Positions 8,032 to 18,300 are shown, counted from the first letter of the stretch. The stretch is 64,000 nucleotides of DNA from Bacteroidota bacterium (GCA_023381535.1 JAMCSN010000264.1:60427-124426), one strand, 5' to 3'. Notes: a model not told the origin generated them from the sequence alone. Translations and numbers: made by a program.

Positions 8032-11000
8032 ATGAAAACAGATTTTGATATGGCTACCGAACTGCTCTCATCACTTCGTGATCTGAAGGGAAAACTTTTT
8101 ACTCCCGACGGGCAAAAAAAATTTTTTGTTTCACCGTTTGCCGGGTCGTCCAAGAGTCTTTTTGTAAAATCCATTTCCGATGAGCAGAAACAAATTTTGC
8201 TGCTTTGCCCCACGGTTCAGTTCGTGAACGAAACAAAAGTTGAATTGAGCATATTAGGATTAGAAGAACGAATAATTGCTGCCGACGATCTGAATATCGA
8301 AGCGCTGCAAGAAAAGTTAACCGACCTGAATAACCGTGAACGGTTCATTCTCATTTCAACTTACGACATTTTGAAACTGAAACTTCCTTCGAAAGATTCG
8401 GTTGAGAAGAACACAACTAAAATTGAAATAGGCGGCAGCATAACATACGACGACCTGGTTGAGTATTTTCACTCGATTGATTACAACAAGGAAAAGTTTG
8501 TTGAAGATCCCGGAGATTTTTCCGTGCGCGGTTCTATTATTGATTTCTGGTCTTACAGTGAAAAGCAGCCGTGCCGTTTGGAGTTCGACGGGGACTTTTT
8601 GGAATCGATTCGCCATTTTGATCCCGACAGCCAAAGATCGCTCGATAAAATAAATTCGGCAACAGTTGCATCATCAATAAATATTTCGGAAAGCAGTTCG
8701 GATATTTTTGATTATCTCGACAATCCGCTTGTACTGGCTTCTGAATACGAGCTACACAATCTTTCAGAAGAAAAAAATCACGATACGACTGATCAAATTG
8801 AAAATGATATTGATGATGAGTTGAAGGGGGAGTTGTATGACGCAGAGCAAGAACAAGAGCAAGAGCAAGAACAAGAACAAGAGCAAGATTATGAGCAAGA
8901 GCCTGCCTCGACTTACGTCGGGCAAGGCGGGCAAGATGAAAAACTATCTGATACCGCAACTGATAGTTTTCGGATCGAAAAATTATTTGAGAAAAATGCG
9001 CGGTGGGTAATTGAAGACGCGCTTGGTCAGCATGACGAAAGAATTCAGCTTAATCTCCTTGATCCGCCGATAATCAATTCAAATTTCGAGTTGCTCTCAT
9101 CTATATTGAAAGAATATTCGCAGAAGAATTTTCAAGTTTTGATTGCCGTCGAAAATGAATTGCAGAGTGATCGTCTTCGCGAATTGCTTTCCGATTTCAA
9201 AACGGAAATTGCCGAGCTGATTGAATCCGGTAAAATCAAATTTATGGTTCCGGCGATTAAGAGCGGATTCGTTTCCAGAAACGACAAATTAATTCTTCTT
9301 ACGGACTATCAAATATTCAACAAGCCGTATCGAACGAAACTGGTTGCCAAAGCACGGTTCAAGAAATCACGTGTTAAAGATTTTGCAACGATCAAACGTG
9401 GCGATTACGTTGTTCACGAAAACTTCGGCATCGGTCAATACACGGGATTGGAAACAATTAAGATCGGCGACATTGAACAAGAATCAATCAAGATTTTATA
9501 CGCCGAGGGCGGTGTTGTTTATGTTAATCTGAATTATCTCTCGCTCGTAAAAAAGTTTTCTTCCAAAGACAATGCTCAGCCGAGACTTTCCATACTCGGA
9601 AGCGGCGAATGGAAATCAACAAAGAAAAAAGTTAAATCACGAATCAAAGAAGCGGCGCGGGAGCTTATTACACTTTACGCAAGAAGAAAAGCCGCACAAG
9701 GTTTTTCTTTCAGCTCGGATTCAATTTGGCAGAAAGAACTCGAAGCTTCATTTTTTTACGAAGACACTCCCGATCAAGTTAAAGTATCCGACGAAGTTAA
9801 ACGCGACATGGAAAGCGAGAACCCGATGGACCGTTTGGTTTGCGGAGATGTCGGATTCGGCAAAACAGAAATTGCCGTGCGCGCGGCATTCAAAGCCATC
9901 AACGACAGCAAACAAGCGGCACTGCTTGTGCCCACAACAATTCTTGCCGAGCAGCATTACAATACTTTCAAGGATCGGCTTTCGCAATTTCCTGTAAAGG
10001 TTGAAGTGCTTTCTCGTTTTAAAACGAAATCCGAACAAAAAGAAATTACGGAGCGACTAACCAATGGCGACGTTGATTTGGTTATCGGAACTCACCGGCT
10101 GCTTTCTAAAGATATTCAGTTCAAAGATCTCGGTCTGCTGATAATTGATGAGGAACACCGCTTCGGCGTGATGGCGAAGGAAAAGCTGCGATCGCTGAAG
10201 GCGAATGTTGACACGCTCACGTTAACGGCAACGCCGATACCGCGCACGCTGAATCTTTCGCTTCTCGGCGCGCGCGACCTTTCAATAATTGCAACCCCGC
10301 CGCCGAACCGTCAGCCGATCTATACCAAGGTTGATACTTTCGATATTCATAAAGTGCGCGAATGGATTTTGAGCGAGATCAAACGTAACGGGCAGATTTA
10401 TTTTGTTCACGATAGGATTCAATCGATAGAGAAAATTGCGGCGTACATTCAAAAATATATTCCGGAAATAAAAATTGGTGTTGCGCACGGTCAGATGAAA
10501 CCGGCTGAACTTGAAAAAGTGATTCACGGCTTTCTGAATAAAAATTATCACATGCTTATGTCAACGAAGATAATTGAATCCGGTCTCGATATTCCGAATG
10601 TTAATACAATTATTATAAATCGTGCAGACCGGTTTGGATTAGCCGAACTTCATCAGTTGCGCGGACGTGTCGGACGTTCGGATAGGCAGGCGTATGCCTT
10701 CTTTCTCGTTCCGTCAATAAATACGATTACGAAAAAAGCGATTAAACGTCTTCAGGCAATTGAAGAATACACTGAACTTGGCGAAGGATTCAGTTTATCT
10801 ATGCGTGATTTGGAAATCCGCGGCGCCGGGAACCTGTTAGGTACCGAACAAAGCGGCTTCATTGATTCGGTTGGATTCGAAATGTATCTTAAACTTTTGG
10901 ACGAAGCTGTTGAAGAATTGAAGCAGAGCGAGTTCAAAGATGTCTTCAAAGATTTGCCGAAACAAAAGGAACGTTCTGAACCGACGATCGATACTTTTTT

Positions 11001-11448
11001 TGAAATCGGAATACCGCAATCGTACATGCCTGATCAAGCAGACAGATTGAGTTTCTACACGGCGCTTTTCTCCATGTTGAAAATTGAAGAGCTTGATGAA
11101 ATCAAAGAAGAAATGTTAGACCGGTTTGGAAAAATTCCACCGATTGTCGGCAGGTTGATCCAAGCGGCGGTTCTGAGATATTACGCTTCACTTTCATTGC
11201 TGGAAAGAATTATAGTACAGCCGAAAAAAATTATAATTATTTTGCCAAAAGGTGAAAAGGAAAACTTTTATCAAACCAAATTTGTTCTTCTGTTGACATA
11301 CATCAACGACAATTATGCTAAAGAGATTAACTTTGTCCAGGTAAAAGAAACTCTGAAATTGGAAATGACCAACAAATACAGCTCGCCGGAGGCAGCAATG
11401 AATTTTCTGGTGAAACTATGTCAAGAATTTATAAGGGTGCTCTCATAA
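8032..11448 (+). CDS. mfd: transcription-repair coupling factor Mfd
   Basis: 1138 residues. Removes stalled RNA polymerase at DNA lesions and recruits UvrA. Order: N-terminal UvrB-homology modules, a CarD-like RNA polymerase interaction domain (KRGDYVVHENFGIGQYTG), a RecG-like helicase with Walker A near residue 605 (GDVGFGKTE), the DEEH box near 706, TATPIPRTL and QLRGRVGRSDRQAYA, then the C-terminal TRCF domain. Odd point: between the UvrB-like module and the CarD-like domain, residues about 272-302 are a run of Glu-Gln repeats followed by PASTYVGQGG, encoded by sequence of the same kind as the spacer repeats elsewhere in the window. The frame is intact, so the protein is probably functional. 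Confidence 0.97.
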   Translation: MKTDFDMATELLSSLRDLKGKLFTPDGQKKFFVSPFAGSSKSLFVKSISDEQKQILLLCPTVQFVNETKVELSILGLEERIIAADDLNIEALQEKLTDLNNRERFILISTYDILKLKLPSKDSVEKNTTKIEIGGSITYDDLVEYFHSIDYNKEKFVEDPGDFSVRGSIIDFWSYSEKQPCRLEFDGDFLESIRHFDPDSQRSLDKINSATVASSINISESSSDIFDYLDNPLVLASEYELHNLSEEKNHDTTDQIENDIDDELKGELYDAEQEQEQEQEQEQEQDYEQEPASTYVGQGGQDEKLSDTATDSFRIEKLFEKNARWVIEDALGQHDERIQLNLLDPPIINSNFELLSSILKEYSQKNFQVLIAVENELQSDRLRELLSDFKTEIAELIESGKIKFMVPAIKSGFVSRNDKLILLTDYQIFNKPYRTKLVAKARFKKSRVKDFATIKRGDYVVHENFGIGQYTGLETIKIGDIEQESIKILYAEGGVVYVNLNYLSLVKKFSSKDNAQPRLSILGSGEWKSTKKKVKSRIKEAARELITLYARRKAAQGFSFSSDSIWQKELEASFFYEDTPDQVKVSDEVKRDMESENPMDRLVCGDVGFGKTEIAVRAAFKAINDSKQAALLVPTTILAEQHYNTFKDRLSQFPVKVEVLSRFKTKSEQKEITERLTNGDVDLVIGTHRLLSKDIQFKDLGLLIIDEEHRFGVMAKEKLRSLKANVDTLTLTATPIPRTLNLSLLGARDLSIIATPPPNRQPIYTKVDTFDIHKVREWILSEIKRNGQIYFVHDRIQSIEKIAAYIQKYIPEIKIGVAHGQMKPAELEKVIHGFLNKNYHMLMSTKIIESGLDIPNVNTIIINRADRFGLAELHQLRGRVGRSDRQAYAFFLVPSINTITKKAIKRLQAIEEYTELGEGFSLSMRDLEIRGAGNLLGTEQSGFIDSVGFEMYLKLLDEAVEELKQSEFKDVFKDLPKQKERSEPTIDTFFEIGIPQSYMPDQADRLSFYTALFSMLKIEELDEIKEEMLDRFGKIPPIVGRLIQAAVLRYYASLSLLERIIVQPKKIIIILPKGEKENFYQTKFVLLLTYINDNYAKEINFVQVKETLKLEMTNKYSSPEAAMNFLVKLCQEFIRVLS
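8845..8937. repeat. repeat insertion inside mfd
   Basis: Tandem six-base words GAGCAA/GAACAA (8845-8890) are followed by CCTGCCTCGACTTACGTCGG, a partly palindromic unit. The first part matches the words in the spacer repeats at 58990 and 59210; the second resembles the unit inserted in aceE at 37971-38000. The total length keeps the reading frame. Confidence 0.7.
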
Positions 11449-11476
11449 ACTTTGTCATCATTAAAAGGAGAAACTT

Positions 11477-11938
11477 ATGGGACGCATATTCAAATATGGG
11501 TTCTTGTTTTTCGTAATTGCATTTATCGGTATTCAATTTATAGATGTTGATAAAACCAATCCGGAAGTAACAGCAGACATCCAAGCGCCGCCGGAAGTAA
11601 AAAAAATTCTGCGCAGTTCTTGTTACGACTGCCATTCCAACGAAACACGGTGGCCATTCTACAGCAACATTGCGCCGATCTCCTGGTTCATTGCGGATGA
11701 CGTTAATGAGGGGAGAGAAAATCTGAATTTTTCCAACTGGGAAAAGCTTTACAGCGAAAAGCAGGATGAACTGAAAAGAAAAATTTGGAAAGAAATAAAT
11801 GAAGATGAAATGCCGATGAGCACTTATATTTATATGCATCCGGATGCTAAACTTGGACTGCCGCAAAAAGACATTATAAAAAAATGGGCAACCGGCGAGG
11901 ATTTTTTCAATCTGGATTTTAAAAGAAGATTGAAATAA
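11477..11938 (+). CDS. haem-binding-domain protein, membrane anchored
   Basis: 153 residues. An N-terminal hydrophobic segment (about 5-22) anchors or exports the protein; a single CxxCH motif (C49, C52, H53 in CYDCHSNETRWPFYSNIAP) is the hallmark of the Haem_bd family of short c-type haem proteins. The conserved W-P-Y-x-N-I-A-P-x-S-W run follows. Probably periplasmic, covalently binding one haem. A good ribosome site (AAAAGGAG) precedes the ATG, 28 nt after mfd. The ccmA/ccmB genes at 21888-23189 may serve its maturation. Confidence 0.88.
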   Translation: MGRIFKYGFLFFVIAFIGIQFIDVDKTNPEVTADIQAPPEVKKILRSSCYDCHSNETRWPFYSNIAPISWFIADDVNEGRENLNFSNWEKLYSEKQDELKRKIWKEINEDEMPMSTYIYMHPDAKLGLPQKDIIKKWATGEDFFNLDFKRRLK

Positions 11939-11971
11939 ATATTCCGTACTCCCGGCATTTTTAGGAAAGAA

Positions 11972-12850
11972 ATGGCTCAGTTAAGAATTGGAACTTGCAG
12001 TTGGAAGTATGATTCCTGGCGAGGATTAGTTTACTCGCAAGATCAGAAGATTAATTATTTGAAAGAGTATTCTCAGACTTATGACACTGTTGAAATTGAT
12101 CAATGGTTTTGGTCGCTGCGGGATTTGAACAAGATTATTCTTCCGCGCAAAGATGTTGTAATAAATTATAAAGAATCGGTCACGCCGAGTTTCAAGTTTA
12201 CAGTGAAGCTTCCGGACAGCGTCACATTGACGCATATTCACCGTGCTGAAAAAGAAAATCAGTTCATCCCCAATCATCATTTTCTTTCGCACGATTTACT
12301 GGAAGAGTTTATTGCTTCGATTAAACCGCTGCATAAGAATCTTGGACCGCTGATGTTTCAGTTCGAATACTTGAACAAAGAAAAAATCAAATCTCAGTTC
12401 GAGTTTCAAGGTTTAATGAGAGAGTTCGCAGCTAAGCTTCGAAGCGAATTTCAGTTTGCTATTGAAACCCGCAACCCGGACTACTTGAACGAAACATACT
12501 TTCAGTTTTTGAGAGACAACAAATTTGGACACGTTTTTCTTCATGGCTATAATATGCCCCCGGTGTTTGATGTTTATGAAAAGTTTAAGGACTACATAAA
12601 AGGTTACACGGTTATTCGTCTGCACGGACCTGATCGGCAGGGAATCGAAACGCGTGCGAAAGGTGAGTGGAATAAAATAATTGATCCAAAAGATGCGGAG
12701 CTGGAAAAAATTATTAACATGGTTAAGGAATTACTGGAACGCAAAATCGACATCTATCTCAACGTAAATAATTATTACGAAGGTTCGGCGCCGTTAACCA
12801 TTCAAAAAATTAAAAAGCTGCTAAGCAAAGATGATCATGAATTGAACTGA
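11972..12850 (+). CDS. DUF72 (YecE-like) family protein
   Basis: 292 residues. Opens with LRIGTCSWKYDSWRGLVYSQ, the signature of DUF72 proteins, a TIM-barrel fold of unknown biochemical function. Other family blocks: VEIDQWFWSL, FKFTVKLPD, FAIETRNPDYLNE and VIRLHGPDRQG. Soluble and full length. It starts 33 nt after the haem-binding gene and probably shares its transcript. No function should be assigned. Confidence 0.88.
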   Translation: MAQLRIGTCSWKYDSWRGLVYSQDQKINYLKEYSQTYDTVEIDQWFWSLRDLNKIILPRKDVVINYKESVTPSFKFTVKLPDSVTLTHIHRAEKENQFIPNHHFLSHDLLEEFIASIKPLHKNLGPLMFQFEYLNKEKIKSQFEFQGLMREFAAKLRSEFQFAIETRNPDYLNETYFQFLRDNKFGHVFLHGYNMPPVFDVYEKFKDYIKGYTVIRLHGPDRQGIETRAKGEWNKIIDPKDAELEKIINMVKELLERKIDIYLNVNNYYEGSAPLTIQKIKKLLSKDDHELN

Positions 12851-13033
12851 GCCATTCATTGATTATCAAAATAATTTACTTCATCAAAACCATCTTTCAG
12901 AACTGTGACAAGTAAAAAGATTGTCCTTTTCATGCTATCAAAAATTTTCTTGGCATGAATCTAAAAAAGAATGGGAACCGAGCAAGGTAATTTTGTTCGG
13001 TTAGTTAAATTCATACTGACTAGTATATGAAAA

Positions 13034-13066
13034 TTTGACTTTTCTGATACCGTGCCTTATATTTTG
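13034..13066 (+). promoter_or_regulatory. Bacteroidetes-type promoter for lrp-glnA
   Basis: TTTG at 13034-13037, then 20 nt, then TATATTTTG at 13058-13066, which is the TAnnTTTG box with one extra base. It would start transcription about 35 nt before the regulator gene. Confidence 0.45.
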
Positions 13067-13106
13067 AGCCATTAATATTGATTAACCTAATAAATTAAGA
13101 GTTGCT

Positions 13107-13568
13107 ATGCTAGACGATTTAGACATCACCATACTAAGAAAACTCCAGGAAAACGGAAGGACAAAACGGAATGAACTTGCAGAGGCAATCGGTCTTTCAA
13201 TTCCGTCATTGAGCGAAAGATTACGAAAGCTAGAAGAAAACGGTATCATTGAAGGGTACTATGCAAAACTAAATAGACACGCCTTCGGTTTCGATATCAT
13301 GGCTTTCGTAACGGTTAATATGGATTCATCTAAAAACTTTGAAAAATTTATCGAGCATGTAAAAAAAACTCCCGAGATATTGGAATGCTATTCAATACTC
13401 GGTGAAGGATCTCACATTCTTAAAACAATAGTGAAAGGCACGAAAGACCTTGAACAATTGCTGAGTAAGATCCAATCGTGGCCCGGTGTTCAAAGAACAG
13501 TTACAAGTTTTATTTTATCGGCAATTAAAGAAACAACAAGTTTGAACATACAAACAAAAAAGGAGTAA
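13107..13568 (+). CDS. Lrp/AsnC-family transcriptional regulator
   Basis: 153 residues. N-terminal winged helix-turn-helix ([44 protein letters not shown]) and C-terminal RAM/AsnC ligand domain (FVTVNMDSS onward). Members sense amino acids and bind as oligomers. Its stop is 2 nt before glnA, so the two are one transcript and the regulator most likely controls glnA and itself; glutamine as ligand is an inference. Confidence 0.93.
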   Translation: MLDDLDITILRKLQENGRTKRNELAEAIGLSIPSLSERLRKLEENGIIEGYYAKLNRHAFGFDIMAFVTVNMDSSKNFEKFIEHVKKTPEILECYSILGEGSHILKTIVKGTKDLEQLLSKIQSWPGVQRTVTSFILSAIKETTSLNIQTKKE

Positions 13569-13570
13569 CA

Positions 13571-14995
13571 ATGGCAAAATCCTCTTCGCCGGTCGAAAGT
13601 GTACTGGCATATGTTAAGGCAAACAAAATTCGTTTTATAGACTTCAAGTTTATGGATTTTCCCGGGCAGTGGCAGCACTTCACAGTGCCCGTAAGCCAAT
13701 TTGACGCGAGATCATTTGAGAACGGATTTGGATTTGACGGTTCTTCCATCCGCGGTTGGAAAGCGATCAACGAAAGCGACATGCTTATTATTCCCGATCC
13801 GGCGACAATGTTTCTAGATCCATTTATTGAAGCACCAACTATTTCTTTGATCTGTGATGTTTACGAACCGGCTACCAAAGAGAAATACGGAAGATGCCCG
13901 CGTAACATCGCGCAAAAAGCCGAAGCATATTTGAAATCAACCGGAATTGCCGATACAGCGTACTTCGGTCCTGAAGCAGAATTTTTCGTGTTTGATGATG
14001 TACGCTTCGATTCCGGTCCCAACTTCGCTTTTTACTCTGTAGATTCGAATGAAGGAAAATGGAACAGCGGTCGCGAAGAAAATCCGAACCTGGGTTACAA
14101 ACCGCGTTACAAGGAAGGTTACTTCCCGGTTCCGCCGACAGATCAATTAGTAGATTTGCGAAACGATATGGTCCTAAACCTTGAAGCGATGGACATTGAA
14201 GTTGAAGCACAGCATCACGAAGTTGCAAGTGGTGGACAATGTGAAATCGATATGAAGTTCAAACCTCTTTTGAGAGCTGCCGACCAATTATTGATGTTCA
14301 AATATGTTGTTAAGAATACAGCGAAGAAAGCAGGTAAGACAGTTACATACATGCCGAAGCCGCTCTTTGGCGATAACGGCAGCGGTATGCACGTACACGT
14401 TAGTTTGTGGTCAAAAGGGAAACCGCTTTTTGCGGGTGGCGGTTATGCCGGCTTGAGTGAGACCGCTCTCTATTTCATTGGCGGAATTTTGAAACACGCG
14501 CCGGCTCTGCTTGCTATCACAAACCCAACAACAAATTCTTACAAGAGACTTGTGCCGGGATTTGAAGCGCCTGTTAATCTTGCTTACTCCTCGAACAACA
14601 GAAGCGCTTCGGTAAGAATTCCGTTTGGCAATTCACCGAAAGCAAAAAGAGTTGAGTTCCGTTGTCCGGATCCGTCCAGCAATCCTTACCTCGCATTCTC
14701 CGCAATATTAATGGCTGGAATTGATGGAGTAAAAAACAGAATCGATCCGGGTGAACCGCTTGACAAGGATATTTATGATATGTCGCCTGAAGAATTGAAA
14801 GATGTTCCGTCAACACCGGAATCACTTGGTCATGCTCTCAAAGCACTTGAGAACGATCATGAATTCTTGCTGAAAGGTAACGTATTCACTGAAGATGTTA
14901 TCAGCACGTGGATCAATTATAAGATTACGAAAGAAATCAAACCGGCAGCATTGCGTCCAACGCCGTTTGAGTTCGAAATGTATTATGATGTGTAA
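13571..14995 (+). CDS. glnA: glutamine synthetase, type I
   Basis: 474 residues, normal for GSI. ATP-dependent condensation of glutamate and ammonia. Visible blocks: the beta-grasp start, [10 protein letters not shown], the metal-binding [22 protein letters not shown], the ATP loop [17 protein letters not shown] and RSASVRIP. The segment [11 protein letters not shown] corresponds to the tyrosine adenylylation loop of the GSI-beta class (NLYDLPPEE in enterics), so covalent control is possible if an adenylyltransferase exists. It follows the Lrp-type regulator at 2 nt and ends at a clear terminator. Confidence 0.97.
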   Translation: MAKSSSPVESVLAYVKANKIRFIDFKFMDFPGQWQHFTVPVSQFDARSFENGFGFDGSSIRGWKAINESDMLIIPDPATMFLDPFIEAPTISLICDVYEPATKEKYGRCPRNIAQKAEAYLKSTGIADTAYFGPEAEFFVFDDVRFDSGPNFAFYSVDSNEGKWNSGREENPNLGYKPRYKEGYFPVPPTDQLVDLRNDMVLNLEAMDIEVEAQHHEVASGGQCEIDMKFKPLLRAADQLLMFKYVVKNTAKKAGKTVTYMPKPLFGDNGSGMHVHVSLWSKGKPLFAGGGYAGLSETALYFIGGILKHAPALLAITNPTTNSYKRLVPGFEAPVNLAYSSNNRSASVRIPFGNSPKAKRVEFRCPDPSSNPYLAFSAILMAGIDGVKNRIDPGEPLDKDIYDMSPEELKDVPSTPESLGHALKALENDHEFLLKGNVFTEDVISTWINYKITKEIKPAALRPTPFEFEMYYDV

Positions 14996-15020
14996 TTAAT
15001 CTTGGAATAGAAGATCAAAA

Positions 15021-15047
15021 AAGAGCGGCACTAAGCCGCTCTTTTTG
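15021..15047. terminator. bidirectional intrinsic terminator
   Basis: Perfect stem AAGAGCGGC / GCCGCTCTT (15021-15029, 15035-15043) with a 5-nt loop and T/A tracts on both sides, between the converging glnA and the T9SS cargo gene. Confidence 0.9.
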
Positions 15048-15057
15048 TTTGTAGAAA

Positions 15058-16134
15058 TTATTTTATCAGAACCATCTTTTTGTAATCGACAAATTTGTTG
15101 CCGGATTCCGTTGACTCGGCAATCATTTTAACAAGATATATTCCGCTAGCTTGATGACCGCCGTCAAATCTCAACTCGTACTGACCTTCCGATTGAATAT
15201 CATTTTTTAAAACTGCAACAAGTTTGCCCAACATCGTATAGACTGAAATTTTCACTTTGCTTTCCCGCGGCAAATCGTACCTAATAACGGTACTCGGATT
15301 AAAAGGATTAGGATAGTTTTGAAGAAGCAAATAATCCGAAGGAATGGTTTCGTAACCCTCAACCGCCGTTGCAAGCGTTTTAATTGAATCTACATTACTG
15401 TATTCCGATTCGGTAGTTGAACTGTAAGCTGCTACTCTGTAGGAATACTGCGTCTCTGTCGCAACGGCATTATCAGCGTAAGCCGTTGTGTTAGCTCCTA
15501 CGGTTCCCATTTGAGTCCATGTGCCGGACGGCGAAGTTTTCCTTTCGATCCTAAAACCGGTTTCATTTGTAGCGTTGTCCTTCCATGTTAAGTTGATTGT
15601 CCCTTTCGGATTTTCATTCAACGCAAGATTTGTCGGATCTCCAACCGGATTTTGTTTTGTTATAGTAACTGTTCCCCCGATGGCATTTCCATACCATGCA
15701 AAATTAAAAGTCCCATTAATTGTTAGGCCATTGAACGTACCGGTAGCGGAAATATTCTGAGCATTGGGATTTGGACAATTAATAGCTGTGCCTGAATATG
15801 CACCTGTAAAAAGTCCTGTACCGGAAATATCTCCCCAAATTGAAGAATTAAAGCTAGCGGTAAAACCGGTTGAAGTTAATGTTATATCGGTCGAGAAAGG
15901 TGCTCTTGGTGTACCTAAAATATTTCCTCCGACAGTCCAATCACCGTGTGCGGTCTGATGAACAATATCTACAGTGATAGTTACGGAAATGCTGCCGGAA
16001 CTCTGGTAATAAGTGTTAACCCACTGTCCGGTCCAAGTTCCTTTCATAGAAGAAATATTTCGGACTTGAGCAGGCGTAATGAGTGATGTAGTTAGCAAGA
16101 AAAGTAAAGTCAACGAAGAAAAAATCCGTTTCAT
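15058..16134 (-). CDS. secreted protein with Fn3 domain and T9SS type A sorting domain
   Basis: 358 residues from the ATG at 16134, chosen because GGAGGTG stands just upstream; an upstream in-frame start would add 15 residues before the signal peptide. Order: signal peptide (MKRIFSSLTLLFLL), a beta-rich domain with Gly/Thr-rich strands (about 25-165), a fibronectin type III domain (about 170-260) and a C-terminal T9SS sorting domain with LLQNYPNPFNPSTVIRYDLP and GIYLVKM. The protein should cross the outer membrane by type IX secretion and be released or anchored. Its ligand or substrate is unknown. Confidence 0.88.
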   Translation of the reverse strand: MKRIFSSLTLLFLLTTSLITPAQVRNISSMKGTWTGQWVNTYYQSSGSISVTITVDIVHQTAHGDWTVGGNILGTPRAPFSTDITLTSTGFTASFNSSIWGDISGTGLFTGAYSGTAINCPNPNAQNISATGTFNGLTINGTFNFAWYGNAIGGTVTITKQNPVGDPTNLALNENPKGTINLTWKDNATNETGFRIERKTSPSGTWTQMGTVGANTTAYADNAVATETQYSYRVAAYSSTTESEYSNVDSIKTLATAVEGYETIPSDYLLLQNYPNPFNPSTVIRYDLPRESKVKISVYTMLGKLVAVLKNDIQSEGQYELRFDGGHQASGIYLVKMIAESTESGNKFVDYKKMVLIK

Positions 16135-16363
16135 ATTCACCTCCTGCGTATGCTGTGAAATTATTGTAATTAATTTCAATACAACAATAATCTTATGCTT
16201 ACAAGATCATTTAATAAAAGAATTAGACTTAGAAGATATTGAGTTTGAAAAAAGGAAGAGGAAAGGAAAATTTTTAGTAGCCGCTCACAAATAAACGCAA
16301 ATCAATCTAAAGGGATAAATTGTATTTGCGGAGCCACCCTCTTATTATAAATTAGCAGATTAG

Positions 16364-17824
16364 TTATTTATTAGCAATCAGATTTTTTTCACTTTGACTT
16401 GGCAGAATAATTTCTTGGGTTCTAAAAGCGCGGGGGAATTGACTTTTAAGTCCTTCGTTTGTGGCGATGCCGGTACCAAGAATGTTTTCTCCGTACATAA
16501 TTATTTTTTGTCCTGTGGCATCAAATTTATTTTTGATTGTTCCGCCCCGGAAATAGATTTCAAGCTCGTCACGGTTTTCAAGATGTGTAATATTTTGTGT
16601 CGCAGATTCGCCGAAGACTTGTCCCGTTAACGAATTCAAACTAACAGTTCCTCTCTTGTCGATTGTGCCGAGTCTCGCTCCAATCCGGTTGAAAAATTCG
16701 TGTTGGCTGCAATTCCAATCCTTGTTAACGAAATGAATATCGTTGCTTCTTATAAAGTATTTGTATTTGTCAAATTTGCTGCGCGGAATTCCAAAATGAT
16801 TTGACAGATACTCTAAATAAGTTTTTATCTTCCCGCTTGATGAGCTAAGGAGATCAAACTTATTTTCTTTGTGTAGAAATTTTTCTTCCGATGCAATGCT
16901 ATCTGTTTTTCTCAACTTGCAGACAAAGAATCCTTCGCTTTCAACTTCCCACGGCACTATGCGGCGCGTTTTTTCTAGTTGCTTGTCGAATTCTTGATTC
17001 CCAATTTTTGAAAAACCCGGATGACTTTGGACCGGCGGCTTAATCTCTTCCAACTCGACCGGATATTTTTTCAAAACTTTATCTATGATAAACTCATTCT
17101 CTTCCAATGTTAATGTGCATGTTGAGTAAACTATTTCTCCGCCGACTTTACACATTTTGATGGCTGCGATTAATAGTCTTAGCTGCAGATCCGAAATTGT
17201 TTCGGCTTTGCGCACGTCCCACCAATTACTCACTTCACCTTTCTTCTGAACAATTCCGAGTGCGCTGCACGGTGCATCAACTAAAATCTTGTCAAAATAA
17301 TTTTCAAATCGTTTGCTTAGCAACTCGCCTTTGCCGTGCATCACTCCGACATTTACGAGATTCATTTTATCAACATTGAAGACTAGACTTTTCAGACGGT
17401 CCATGGCAACTTCATTCGCAACTAAGGTTCCTTTGTTGTTCATCAACTCTGCAAGTTGGGTGGTCTTAGAACCCGGCGCAGCGCACAAATCCAAAACGCG
17501 ATCGCTATCACTCGGGTTTAATACCAATGCGGGGATCATCGACGACAAACTTTGTATGTAATATTTACCGAGAATAAATTCTAGAGTCTTTCCAGCAAAT
17601 TCACTGCCTGAAGCGACTCTGTATGCGTTCTTAACAGAACCTATCGGCGCCAAATCGATTCCATAATTTTTCAAAGAATTGATAAGTTCCGTTGAATCGG
17701 CGGTCGATGAAAATCTTAAGTAAGGTTTGTATTCGCTGTTGTAATACGTAACATAGTTCTTTACGTACTCGTCTCCGAAATGTGCTTGGAGATAATTAGT
17801 AATGTTGCTGCTAAGTTCAATCAA
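16364..17824 (-). CDS. RsmB/NOP-family RNA (cytosine-C5) methyltransferase
   Basis: 486 residues. SAM-binding motif VLDLCAAPGSKTTQLAEL, the motif IV cysteine DAPCSALG and the motif VI cysteine YSTCTLTLEENE, which together give the two-cysteine mechanism of m5C RNA methyltransferases. An N-terminal RNA-binding segment and a C-terminal extension (about residues 330-486), similar in position to the PUA-like part of RsmF-type enzymes, flank the core. Target (16S rRNA or tRNA) cannot be told from sequence. It lies 1 nt after the unknown gene at 17826 and shares its transcript. Confidence 0.92.
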   Translation of the reverse strand: MIELSSNITNYLQAHFGDEYVKNYVTYYNSEYKPYLRFSSTADSTELINSLKNYGIDLAPIGSVKNAYRVASGSEFAGKTLEFILGKYYIQSLSSMIPALVLNPSDSDRVLDLCAAPGSKTTQLAELMNNKGTLVANEVAMDRLKSLVFNVDKMNLVNVGVMHGKGELLSKRFENYFDKILVDAPCSALGIVQKKGEVSNWWDVRKAETISDLQLRLLIAAIKMCKVGGEIVYSTCTLTLEENEFIIDKVLKKYPVELEEIKPPVQSHPGFSKIGNQEFDKQLEKTRRIVPWEVESEGFFVCKLRKTDSIASEEKFLHKENKFDLLSSSSGKIKTYLEYLSNHFGIPRSKFDKYKYFIRSNDIHFVNKDWNCSQHEFFNRIGARLGTIDKRGTVSLNSLTGQVFGESATQNITHLENRDELEIYFRGGTIKNKFDATGQKIIMYGENILGTGIATNEGLKSQFPRAFRTQEIILPSQSEKNLIANK

Positions 17825-17825
17825 C

Positions 17826-18251
17826 TTACTGCCGCATGAGGTTTAACGAATTGAAGATCTGAATTGAAGTTCGTTTGTATCCCTTGGAGTTCGGGAAAAG
17901 CTGTTTGAATTCTTTTTCCATCTCTTTGAGTATTGCATCGAGATATTTTTCATAATCTCTAACAGCTTCATAAACATGCAATTCTGCGCGCGGAATTTTT
18001 AACTGCGCGGGACGGGACCGGTTTGCATAGAGCACATACTTAGCTTTGAAATGATCGTCGGTTGTTACAATTATGTTGCCCGTTTCGTCCGTGATTTGAT
18101 AACTGCCGAAAAAAGGGGGATTCAGAAAAAGAACTTTGCCGGGAAGTGAAACTTCTTCAAAGTCATAGTTACCTACAAAATCTTCCGGGAAAGATTTTAA
18201 CTCGCTCCGGATTTTCTCAATCCATTTTTGTCCAAATTCTTTTTCGGTCAT
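17826..18251 (-). CDS. hypothetical protein
   Basis: 141 residues, soluble, no signal peptide, no family recognised. It has a predicted beta-rich middle (GSYQITDETGNIIVTTDD) and a charged helical C-terminal part (YEKYLDAILKEMEKEFKQ). Located between lgt and the RNA methyltransferase gene, 1 nt from the latter, which argues for co-expression. Codon use looks like that of its neighbours. Confidence 0.75.
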   Translation of the reverse strand: MTEKEFGQKWIEKIRSELKSFPEDFVGNYDFEEVSLPGKVLFLNPPFFGSYQITDETGNIIVTTDDHFKAKYVLYANRSRPAQLKIPRAELHVYEAVRDYEKYLDAILKEMEKEFKQLFPNSKGYKRTSIQIFNSLNLMRQ

Positions 18252-18300
18252 TTCATTTTCATTTTACTGATTTGAAATCCAGATCAACTTTTATGGATTG

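Noticed and set aside
8537..8959. 140-residue leftward frame rich in Leu/Ala
   Set aside because: It is the reverse reading of mfd including its repeat insertion; the Leu-Val-Leu run is just the complement of the Glu-Gln repeat.
16079..16294. 71-residue rightward frame ending in a basic stretch
   Set aside because: Starts inside the T9SS cargo gene on the other strand and has no ribosome site or family match.
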